Below, in pieces: positions 1 to 5,082 of a stretch of DNA of 5,082 nucleotides. Source of the stretch: an uncultured Eggerthellaceae bacterium (GTDB lineage: Bacteria; Actinomycetota; Coriobacteriia; Coriobacteriales; Eggerthellaceae). The translations under genes were made by a program, and so were the position numbers. The stretch covers positions 1 to 5,082 of the forward strand of contig CAMPAJ010000146.1 of NCBI GenBank assembly GCA_946631805.1, in the 5' to 3' direction. Within the stretch, counting starts at the first letter, position 1. Every line of letters begins with the position of its first letter. Under the pieces are notes generated by a model that did no database searches, was not told the DNA's origin, and saw nothing but the letters and a program-made list of their open reading frames with translations.

Positions 1-1
1 G

Positions 2-706
2 TCCTTCGCCTCGCCTTCGACCTGGGCGCCGCTCGTGGCCGCGTTGGTCATCCTACCGGCGTTTCGCCATGTCGAGCGGCGCGCCAAGGATCCGGTGTTC
101 CACCTCGAGTATTTCCACAACCGCGCCATCGTCATCACGATGGTCGTCTCGTTTTTCATCGGATGCTTCGTCATCTCGCTCGTGCTCATCCCCGAGCTCG
201 CGGAATTCGCGCTCAACGACCCGCTGGGTTCGGGCGGGTACTACGTGATGGCCATCGGGCTGACCTCGTTCGTGACCACGCCCGTCGGCGGAAAGATCAT
301 CGACAAGGTGGGACCGAAGCCCGTGCTGATGAGCGGCCTAGCAATCTCGATCGCCGGCCTGCTGTACCTGGCCCTCGTCGCAGCGGCCGCGCCGAGCCCT
401 GCAACGCTCATCATCGGGCTCGCCATCATAGGCGGCGGCATGGGCCTTGCCATGGGCGCGCCCACGAACTACATGATCCTGGAGAACACGAAGCCCGAAG
501 AGAGCACCTCGGCCATCGCGACCATCACGCTCATCAGGCAAATCGGCACGTCAATCGCGCCGGCTCTGTTCGTCGGGCTCACCAATTCGGCACCGGGTAT
601 GGCCGGCTACCAACACATGCTGCTCGCAGTCGCGCTGTTCAACGCCTGCGCGTTCGTGACCATGCTGTTCTACCGCTCGAAGAAGGACGAGAGCGAGGCG
701 CGCTAA
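2..706 (+). CDS. DHA2-family MFS drug transporter, C-terminal part (5' end outside the window)
   Basis: This is the last 234 codons of a multidrug-efflux type permease. The reading frame is open from base 2 to TAA at 704-706, so the true start lies upstream. Visible are about six hydrophobic segments: one near the left edge (VAALVILPAF), then AIVITMVVSFFIGCFVISLV, YYVMAIGLTSFVTT, VLMSGLAISIAGLLYLAL, a glycine-rich helix (IIGLAIIGGGMGLAMG) and a final one ending FVTMLFY. The basic loop followed by DPVFHLEYFHNR matches the mid-protein linker of 14-helix (EmrB/QacA-like) transporters. GGKIIDKVGPKP is the MFS motif-A-like cytoplasmic loop, and TLIRQIGTSIAPALF matches the conserved late helix of DHA2 proteins. 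It would act in the cytoplasmic membrane as a proton-coupled exporter; the substrate cannot be told. It ends with a charged cytoplasmic tail (SKKDESEAR) and converges with the dehydrogenase gene downstream. Confidence 0.9.
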   Translation, partial: SFASPSTWAPLVAALVILPAFRHVERRAKDPVFHLEYFHNRAIVITMVVSFFIGCFVISLVLIPELAEFALNDPLGSGGYYVMAIGLTSFVTTPVGGKIIDKVGPKPVLMSGLAISIAGLLYLALVAAAAPSPATLIIGLAIIGGGMGLAMGAPTNYMILENTKPEESTSAIATITLIRQIGTSIAPALFVGLTNSAPGMAGYQHMLLAVALFNACAFVTMLFYRSKKDESEAR

Positions 707-744
707 AAGCTGCAGTCACGATTGTCCAAACGTGAGCAGGGCAT

Positions 745-796
745 CCAACGTTTCCCAGCCTGATACACGCAACCTGGTTGGGTGTATCAGCGTTGG
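745..796. terminator. Hairpin between convergent genes, possible bidirectional terminator
   Basis: A 9-bp perfect stem (CTGATACAC at 760-768 with GTGTATCAG at 782-790) continues inward as CAAC/GTTG around a 3-base loop after one G-G mismatch. A separate outer pair (CCAACG at 745-750 with CGTTGG at 791-796) could close it further across a bulge. It lies in the 110-bp gap between the ends of two convergent genes, where a shared terminator is expected. Neither strand has a T-tract after the stem, so intrinsic termination is uncertain; the hairpin could equally protect mRNA 3' ends. Confidence 0.5.
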
Positions 797-816
797 TTGC
801 ACGCATCCGCGCTCGC

Positions 817-1707
817 CTAGAACAAACGCGCCTCGATTTCGGCGACGGGCATGCGCACGTCATACCAGATGCGCTCGCCTTCTGCGGCCTGCTCGATGAG
901 CATGCCCAGTCCGTTGAACGTGCGGCAACCCCGCTCGGAAGCTTCATTCAAAAGTCGGGTCTGACGGGGGAAATAGATGGCATCGGCCACGACCATACCA
1001 GGCTTCAGGAGGTCCGCGCTGACGGGCGTTTGCCCATTGCCCTCCCCCATGCCAACGGACGTCGCGTTAACCAGGATATCGGCTTTTTGGATGCAAGAAG
1101 CCAGCTCGCCGCTCGCGTCTTGCGATTCCACCTGCGGAAGTTCGAGCACATCTATGCTGCAGCCCGTCTTGGCCGTTACGCGCTGCGCAAGCTCCTGGGC
1201 ACCGCGATAGCTCGCTCCCCCAGCTCGAGCGAAGACGTCGATATGCGCAACCCCGTCGAGCGCCGCCTGAACCAGGATGGCGCTACCGGCCCCACCTGGA
1301 CCTAGCAGCACCATGCGCGCTCCTTGCGCCTTCACGCCGTTGTTGCGCAGATGCGCCATGAAACCGACGCCGTCGGTGTTATAGCCAACCGCGCGGCCCT
1401 CGGTTTTCTTCACGACGTTTACCGCCCCGATGAGCTCAGCAGCCTCGTTCAGCTCGTCCAGGTGAGGGATAATCGCATGTTTGCAGGGCATGGTCAGGTT
1501 GAACCCATCCCAACGTTCCAGGGCCTTGAAAGCAGCAACGATGGCGCCCAGGTCCGCGTTGTTCACATCGAAGCACGTGTACACCGCATTGACTCCGAGC
1601 AGTTTGAACGAAAGGTTGTGCATCGCCGGCGAAAGCGAATGCCCGGTTGGATTGCCCAACAAGCACACGAATCGCGTCTCGCCGTCGATTTGGAATTGGT
1701 CAAGCAT
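817..1707 (-). CDS. aroE: Shikimate/quinate dehydrogenase (AroE/YdiB family)
   Basis: Cytoplasmic NAD(P)-dependent oxidoreductase that interconverts 3-dehydroshikimate and shikimate in aromatic biosynthesis; YdiB-type members also use quinate. The 296-aa product shows the family in order: HSLSPAMHN (about 23-31, substrate-binding serines), NLTMPCK (70-76, with the catalytic lysine), NTDG (110-113, with the catalytic aspartate), the dinucleotide loop GPGGAGSA (136-143), NATSVGM, then YFPRQTRLL and GLGMLIEQA near the C-terminus. The NADP-type NRT motif is replaced by FARAGGASY, and the following AQRVTAKTGC resembles the matching segment of E. coli YdiB, so the quinate/shikimate subtype is plausible. 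The ATG at 1705-1707 was chosen because GAAAGG lies 9 bases upstream. An in-frame ATG at 1738-1740 would give 307 aa but has no clear ribosome binding site. No other aro gene is visible. Confidence 0.93.
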   Translation of the reverse strand: MLDQFQIDGETRFVCLLGNPTGHSLSPAMHNLSFKLLGVNAVYTCFDVNNADLGAIVAAFKALERWDGFNLTMPCKHAIIPHLDELNEAAELIGAVNVVKKTEGRAVGYNTDGVGFMAHLRNNGVKAQGARMVLLGPGGAGSAILVQAALDGVAHIDVFARAGGASYRGAQELAQRVTAKTGCSIDVLELPQVESQDASGELASCIQKADILVNATSVGMGEGNGQTPVSADLLKPGMVVADAIYFPRQTRLLNEASERGCRTFNGLGMLIEQAAEGERIWYDVRMPVAEIEARLF

Positions 1708-1716
1708 AGCCGCACG

Positions 1717-1722
1717 CCTTTC
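1717..1722 (-). promoter_or_regulatory. Ribosome binding site GAAAGG deciding the dehydrogenase start
   Basis: On the - strand GAAAGG is followed after 9 bases by the ATG at 1705-1707. The longer alternative start at 1738-1740 is preceded by CAGCATGAGCTGGTATC, which has no comparable purine run. This supports the 296-aa form over the 307-aa form. Confidence 0.6.
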
Positions 1723-1784
1723 ACTAGTCGTTTTCGCCATGATACCAGCTCATGCTGCGGCACGAAGAATCATCTCGCGAACCG

Positions 1785-1928
1785 TTACCCCTCGAAATCC
1801 AACGAACAAACCGTCGCCCAACCAACCAGCCCAATGGGCAAAACCGCACCCAACGCGCCGATTGCATGTTTGGCCAAGCGCTTTTCTGGGCCAGCAATCA
1901 AAGCCCCATCTGCATCCCTCATCTGCAT
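1785..1928 (-). CDS. Doubtful 47-aa ORF, predicted single-span membrane peptide
   Basis: Unrecognised. An ATG at 1926-1928 opens 47 codons ending in TAA, 77 bases before the preferred dehydrogenase start and on the same strand. The product has a basic N-terminal part (EKRLAKH) followed by a hydrophobic stretch (AIGALGAVLPIGLVGWATV) and a short acidic end, which looks like one membrane span with the N-terminus inside. Against it, the only purine-rich sequence upstream (GTGAAG) abuts the ATG, third-position GC is only about half, and a second overlapping frame is also open here. It could be a real small membrane protein, a translated leader for the dehydrogenase gene, or chance. Nothing else was recognised in the 269 bases between the longest dehydrogenase start and the tRNA, apart from the tRNA promoter. 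Confidence 0.22.
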   Translation of the reverse strand: MQMRDADGALIAGPEKRLAKHAIGALGAVLPIGLVGWATVCSLDFEG

Positions 1929-1962
1929 CTTCACTATTTCTTGAAGATTTGAAAATTGGGTA

Positions 1963-1991
1963 TTGCGTCCGCACCGCAACTCACGTAATAT
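1963..1991 (+). promoter_or_regulatory. Sigma70-type promoter of tRNA-Asp
   Basis: TTGCGT (1963-1968) and TAATAT (1986-1991) are separated by exactly 17 bases. Transcription would start near 1998, about 12 bases before the mature tRNA 5' end, which suits a short precursor leader. The promoter lies outside the duplicated segment, so it is chromosomal and remains with the intact tRNA gene. Confidence 0.7.
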
Positions 1992-2009
1992 ATCTCTTGC
2001 TGAAAACAC

Positions 2010-2092
<83 letters not shown>

Positions 2093-2098
2093 TCCTGG

Positions 2099-2134
2099 TC
2101 ACCGTCCACTTCCGGGCGGTGATTTTTCTTTCTC
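2099..2134 (+). terminator. Rho-independent terminator of tRNA-Asp
   Basis: TCACCGTCC (2099-2107) pairs with GGGCGGTGA (2114-2122) in a 9-bp stem with one G-U, around the loop ACTTCC. It is followed by TTTTTCTTTCTC, a classic intrinsic terminator 12 bases after the CCA end. It lies beyond the left repeat and so within the putative element, meaning the element carries the terminator that now serves the host tRNA. Confidence 0.9.
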
Positions 2135-2151
2135 GGGCTTTTCGGCTTGTT

Positions 2152-2172
2152 TACTATCACGGAACTATCACA
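2152..2172 (+). repeat. Left arm-type repeat block (two ACTATCAC boxes)
   Basis: Two ACTATCAC octamers at 2153-2160 and 2164-2171 are spaced 11 bases apart, about one helical turn. The 21-base block matches 4902-4922 at 20 of 21 positions in the same orientation. It begins 60 bases inside the left core repeat. Such paired short direct repeats flanking a core fit arm-type integrase-binding sites. The second box also forms a small inverted repeat with TGATAG at 2174-2179, which the right copy lacks. Confidence 0.7.
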
Positions 2173-2182
2173 CTGATAGCTC

Positions 2183-2204
2183 CATGCCTGGGCAAAACGG
2201 CATG
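2183..2204 (-). other. Weak hairpin downstream of the metallopeptidase gene
   Basis: CATGCC at 2183-2188 pairs with GGCATG at 2199-2204 around a 10-base loop, 39 bases past the stop codon of the - strand gene. There is no T-run after it on that strand, so it is a poor intrinsic terminator. No better terminator for the gene was seen before the tRNA. Confidence 0.25.
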
Positions 2205-2243
2205 CCCCTCTATGACATGGATCGGTCGATCACCTTCATGAAT

Positions 2244-4619
2244 TTACGCGTCCTCATGGGCAACGGCAGCAGCCTCGTCGACTGCAGCTACGGGCTCGTC
2301 GGACGCGGGCGCAGGTTCGCTAGGCACGATCTCATCGGCTCCTGGTGCGGTCTCGCCGATAACAGCTACAGGCTCGACAGCAGCAGGTGCAGGCGCCTCG
2401 GTTGCAGGTGCGGTTTCGTTGGGTTCGCCGATCTCGTCGGGGGCGGCTTCGTCTGTGTCATCGGCCACCGTAACAGCAGGTTGAACGGTTGTTGGCTGCT
2501 CTGTTTGCTCGTCGGTAGCGGTTTCAGCTTCGATGACAACAGCAGCCGACGCAGCAGATTCAGCCATGGTGTCAGCAGTTGCGTCGGCAGCGGCAGCGGC
2601 TTTGAAAGCTGTAGCGCTAGTCGTCATCGCCGTATCCGGGTTAGACTTTCCAGCGCCAATGTTAGCCGTATCGCTCTTCACGGTGGAGGGGGTCATGTCG
2701 TTGCTGTCGGCGATAGCCAGGTAATCCGAGGATTCGTTCTTGTACTCATCGAGCAGCGACGTGTCGTACTCGCTGAAGTCTTCAAGGATGGATCCGCTGG
2801 GATGGCTGCCATCGGGCAGCTCGTTGTCCAAGTACAACAGGTAGTTCAGCAATGTGCTCACGAACGTGACCGACTCGGGGTCGCCTTTGTAAACACCGTC
2901 GGAATCCGCTGCGCCCTTTATGAAGAGGTCCTGGAAAGCGGCGGTGTCCTTGTAGGCGGGCGTTCCGTCTTCGTATCGGGGAGACAGCATGCCAATAAGG
3001 TCGTCCATCGTGCTTCTATCGTGCATCCAATGAAGCAGCGAGTTGAGACCGTCGCGCAGCTCGTCGGAATCTACGGTGGTCACGCCGTCAACAACCTTTA
3101 CCGACGAGCCTTCGTAACCCTGGTTGTAGCGCGCAGCAAGATCGCACAAGTACAAAGTCGCGAGGTAGCCCATCACGTAGCGTGGCGCCTCGGTTTCAAT
3201 CTCGTTCCCTTGGTCGTCCTGTCCTCCCGGGGCGAACATGAGGTCGTAATACCAGAATTTGCCGTCGACATCATAGCCGCTGGTGTAGTTGTCGATGAGC
3301 AGTTGCGTCGTGAAGGTTGGGTTGAGGTCGCCCATGCCGACCGCTCCGTCCGTGCCAGGCAGTCTGCGAAGACCCTGGAACGTTCTGTAGCGGAGCTGGT
3401 AGACGCTCTCCACAGCAGAGGCGGCTCCCTCTATGAACCATTGCGGGTATTTCAGGGCCAGGTAGCGCTCCTCCAGTTCTTGCGTGGGGAATTGCCCGGC
3501 GGCGTTCGTGGCAAGGTCTTTCAGGTCGGTGGCACCTGACATGCCAGTGCGGTTGTAGTCATCCATGAGCGCGTGGAGCATCTCGTGGACGATGGTGTTT
3601 TTGAGCGTCTCAAAGGCTTCGCCTTCGCGCAACAGCATACACTTGCCGGTCTGCGGATTGAGGATGGGTTTCTGGTTCTCATCCTTCTTCACGAGGCAGT
3701 CCACATCCATGCCGAGCATGTAACAGTATTTAAGCTCGCCATCATCCCCCTTGCGGGCGTCGCCGCTGATATGGGCCATCGCTCCCCGTACGCCCTTGTG
3801 ATCCGGGTTGCCGTCCTCGTCGCCCTTCTGGTAATAGATATACAGGCTTATCTCCTTGCCAATCTCTTCATTCTTCGCGGCACCGTTGAAACAATCGAAA
3901 CTGTCGAGCAAGAGGTTCACTGCTTGCGGTTCAAGGTGGTCGCGAATGAGCAAGACGAGCCACTCCAGGTCTTCGTCGGTGAGGGCATCTCGGGCCGTTT
4001 GCGCGCAGTGTATCTCGACGAATGTCTTGACGTCGCCAGGGACTTCGGTTTGCGGCTTGTCTTGCGCGTTGGCGGGACTGTCTTGCGCGTTGGCAGAGTC
4101 TTTTGGCGAGACATCGTTGCGGGATTGCGCGAACAGGCCTATCAGTGAAGCGGGGATGATATAGGTGATGCCAGAGGTTTTGTTGTAAACCGATACGATC
4201 TCGTTTGTGCCGAACAGCTGCGAAACCGAATCCGAAAGGGTGACCGTGAAGGGATTGGCTTTAAGCGCATAGCCCTGCGGTACGAAGAACGCGAGGGCGG
4301 GCAGGTAGGTGTGGCCCTCGTCGGCTACGTCGGCGTATATTTGAAAGTCGTCACGCACCCAGATGACCGGAATCTCCCACGTGATGTCGTCTGCCGCTGT
4401 GACGGTGGCATTGTCATCAAGGATGACACCCGCGGCGGGCTTATCGATGTTGTCGATTGTGATGTCCACGACCAAGGTGGTTTGGTCGGTCTGTACGGTG
4501 TGGTTTTCTACGTCGACCGTGCGTTGATCGGCGAACGCGACGGATGGCAGCGTTACCTGAAGAGCGAACACAAGCGCGATGAACACGGCAATGGTCTTGT
4601 TGATCCTTGCATGCTTCAT
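2244..4619 (-). CDS. Secreted gluzincin-like zinc metallopeptidase with acidic low-complexity tail (hypothetical)
   Basis: The product is 791 aa. Residues 1-30 form a Sec signal peptide: basic start MKHARINK, hydrophobic core, likely cleavage after AFA. Residues 31-165 look beta-rich; I do not recognise the domain. A polar linker with repeated ANAQD (about 166-195) precedes the catalytic part, where NTIVHEMLHALMDD (341-354) holds an HExxH zinc site (His345, Glu346, His349). WFIEGAA (394-400) supplies the likely third ligand Glu397, the gluzincin pattern. The metzincin HExxHxxGxxH form is absent. Six cysteines (205, 243, 299, 308, 327, 492) could form disulfides. Residues from about 645 are an Ala/Pro/Thr/Glu/Asp-rich tail with no LPxTG and no terminal membrane helix, so the protein is probably released. 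The start was chosen for AAAGGG 6 bases upstream and the signal peptide; the frame stays open 43 codons further up without support. Protease activity is inferred; substrate unknown. Confidence 0.85.
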   Translation of the reverse strand: MKHARINKTIAVFIALVFALQVTLPSVAFADQRTVDVENHTVQTDQTTLVVDITIDNIDKPAAGVILDDNATVTAADDITWEIPVIWVRDDFQIYADVADEGHTYLPALAFFVPQGYALKANPFTVTLSDSVSQLFGTNEIVSVYNKTSGITYIIPASLIGLFAQSRNDVSPKDSANAQDSPANAQDKPQTEVPGDVKTFVEIHCAQTARDALTDEDLEWLVLLIRDHLEPQAVNLLLDSFDCFNGAAKNEEIGKEISLYIYYQKGDEDGNPDHKGVRGAMAHISGDARKGDDGELKYCYMLGMDVDCLVKKDENQKPILNPQTGKCMLLREGEAFETLKNTIVHEMLHALMDDYNRTGMSGATDLKDLATNAAGQFPTQELEERYLALKYPQWFIEGAASAVESVYQLRYRTFQGLRRLPGTDGAVGMGDLNPTFTTQLLIDNYTSGYDVDGKFWYYDLMFAPGGQDDQGNEIETEAPRYVMGYLATLYLCDLAARYNQGYEGSSVKVVDGVTTVDSDELRDGLNSLLHWMHDRSTMDDLIGMLSPRYEDGTPAYKDTAAFQDLFIKGAADSDGVYKGDPESVTFVSTLLNYLLYLDNELPDGSHPSGSILEDFSEYDTSLLDEYKNESSDYLAIADSNDMTPSTVKSDTANIGAGKSNPDTAMTTSATAFKAAAAADATADTMAESAASAAVVIEAETATDEQTEQPTTVQPAVTVADDTDEAAPDEIGEPNETAPATEAPAPAAVEPVAVIGETAPGADEIVPSEPAPASDEPVAAVDEAAAVAHEDA
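4059..4100 (-). repeat. 21-bp in-frame tandem duplication in the metallopeptidase gene
   Basis: The 15-mer GTCTTGCGCGTTGGC (+ strand) occurs at 4059-4073 and again at 4080-4094, a period of 21 bases or seven codons. The remaining six bases of each unit have diverged. On the coding strand it yields the repeated peptide ANAQD in the linker between the N-terminal region and the catalytic part, and suggests slippage-driven change of linker length. Confidence 0.7.
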
Positions 4620-4625
4620 GGTGAA

Positions 4626-4631
4626 CCCTTT
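4626..4631 (-). promoter_or_regulatory. Ribosome binding site AAAGGG fixing the metallopeptidase start
   Basis: On the - strand AAAGGG is followed after 6 bases by the ATG at 4617-4619, which begins directly with a signal peptide. This is why the 43 upstream in-frame codons are treated as non-coding. Confidence 0.75.
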
Positions 4632-4727
4632 CGCAATTTGGACACGCGTGAACCATACCCCAATTAGGCATTCTACGACTTTTGAGCAACGACGGGTGCG
4701 AAGACCTTGTGGAGCGCGAATCAATAG

Positions 4728-4757
4728 ATTATGAAGGCATGAGGGCATCTATGTCAT
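4728..4757 (-). promoter_or_regulatory. Possible promoter of the metallopeptidase gene
   Basis: On the - strand ATGACA (4752-4757) and CATAAT (4728-4733) are separated by 18 bases; each matches five of six consensus positions. Transcription would start near 4720, giving a leader of about 100 bases. A promoter at this end of the element would let the gene be expressed wherever the island sits. It was found by eye only, and other weak -10-like hexamers (for example TAGAAT) lie closer to the gene without a matching -35. Confidence 0.35.
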
Positions 4758-4901
4758 TGTACGTCCGGCCTACGGTATGGATCGTTGTTAGTAGTTGCTA
4801 GCAAGTTTTGAGTGCGCGGGTGATCCCGTTGACCAGATGGGCATTTAGGTCTAAAAACGTATCGGATGGTCTGATGCTTTATTTGCGTAACCTTGAGTTG
4901 C

Positions 4902-4922
4902 TACTATCACAGAACTATCACA
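4902..4922 (+). repeat. Right arm-type repeat block (two ACTATCAC boxes)
   Basis: ACTATCAC occurs at 4903-4910 and 4914-4921, with the same 11-base period and orientation as the left block. The 21 bases differ from 2152-2172 only at the ninth base after the opening T (A instead of G). The block ends 107 bases before the right core. In a circularised element the two blocks would flank the joined core as left and right arms. Confidence 0.7.
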
Positions 4923-4935
4923 GTGCGAATGATTC

Positions 4936-4959
4936 CCGATGCATATGGATGAGCATCGG
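4936..4959. repeat. Inverted repeat near the right element end
   Basis: CCGATGC (4936-4942) pairs with GCATCGG (4953-4959) around a 10-base spacer, lying between the right arm block and the core repeat. It has no T-run, so it is unlikely to be a terminator. It could be a protein-binding site, for example for an excisionase or accessory factor, or chance. Apart from this, the arm block and the possible promoter, nothing recognisable was seen between 4749 and 5029, which is AT-rich and lacks a credible gene. Confidence 0.4.
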
Positions 4960-5029
4960 AACATAGTCGACCAGGGGTTTTGCAACATAGATGAATGCAC
5001 ATAATCCCAGGTCAACACCAAAATATGAA

Positions 5030-5080
5030 CTGTCACGTCGGAGGTCGCGAGTTCAAGTCTCGTACATCCCGCCACGAAAC
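5030..5080 (+). repeat. Right copy of the 51-bp direct repeat (attR core), truncated tRNA-Asp
   Basis: Identical to 2042-2092. It contains the anticodon loop with GTC, the 3' anticodon stem, the T arm, the 3' acceptor strand and CCA, but the bases before it (AAAATATGAA) do not form a D arm or 5' acceptor strand. It is therefore not a functional tRNA. It is best read as the displaced original 3' end of the chromosomal tRNA gene, left behind when the element integrated. The window ends two bases after it. Confidence 0.9.
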
Positions 5081-5082
5081 AC

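Noticed and set aside
778..1305. 175-codon open frame on the + strand (and others at 1324-1944 and 1481-2032)
   Set aside because: Antisense shadows of the dehydrogenase gene, whose - strand frame carries all family motifs.
4059..4100. CRISPR-like or phage-type repeat array
   Set aside because: Only two adjacent units within a coding frame and no spacers; it is a simple tandem duplication. No CRISPR array was seen anywhere in the window.
3573..4148. 191-codon open frame on the + strand
   Set aside because: Antisense shadow of the metallopeptidase gene caused by codon bias in GC-rich DNA; no ribosome binding site or recognisable motif.
4620..4748. 43-codon N-terminal extension of the metallopeptidase gene
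   Set aside because: It would bury the signal peptide and has no ribosome binding site, while the inner ATG has AAAGGG at good spacing.
4795..4804. Palindrome TTGCTAGCAA as an operator
   Set aside because: A single 10-base palindrome with no second copy and no known regulator nearby; it is upstream of the possible promoter and not supported further.
4851..5075. 74-codon open frame on the - strand beginning MAGCTRLELATSDV
   Set aside because: Its start is the translated antisense strand of the truncated tRNA, a well-known annotation artefact, and the rest crosses AT-rich non-coding sequence.
5030..5080. A second tRNA gene
   Set aside because: Only the 3' half is present; no D arm or 5' acceptor strand precedes it.

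Overview
The window reads as bacterial chromosome of fairly high GC, with GC-rich third codon positions. The style of the genes would fit an Actinomycetota of the Coriobacteriia (Eggerthella/Slackia/Adlercreutzia-like). That placement is an inference from composition and protein style only; no marker gene here proves it.

Left part (1-2009), ordinary chromosome. It opens inside the 3' part of a 14-helix DHA2-type MFS drug transporter gene on the + strand, cut by the window edge. A shikimate/quinate dehydrogenase gene converges on it from the - strand, with a long hairpin in the 110-bp gap between them. Behind the dehydrogenase start are a doubtful 47-codon membrane-peptide ORF and a good sigma70-type promoter that drives a complete tRNA-Asp(GUC) gene.

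Right part (2042-5080), a probable small integrated element. The 3' half of the tRNA-Asp gene, from the anticodon loop to six bases past CCA, is repeated perfectly for 51 bp at 5030-5080, where no tRNA 5' half is present. The 2988 bp between equivalent points of the two copies look like an island inserted in the tRNA gene. Just inside each end is a 21-bp block (20/21 identical, same orientation) made of two ACTATCAC boxes 11 bp apart. This is the arrangement expected of arm-type binding sites of a tyrosine recombinase. No integrase, excisionase or replication gene lies between the ends.

The only substantial gene of the island is on the - strand. It encodes a 791-aa secreted protein with a Sec signal peptide, a beta-rich N-terminal region, a gluzincin-type zinc metallopeptidase core (HEMLH, then WFIEGAA 48 residues later) and a long acidic Ala/Pro/Thr-rich tail with no sortase signal or membrane anchor. 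The most notable content is therefore a compact, integrase-less, tRNA-borne island with one predicted exported protease as cargo. It could be a remnant, a satellite moved in trans, or one unit of a larger array continuing past the right edge.
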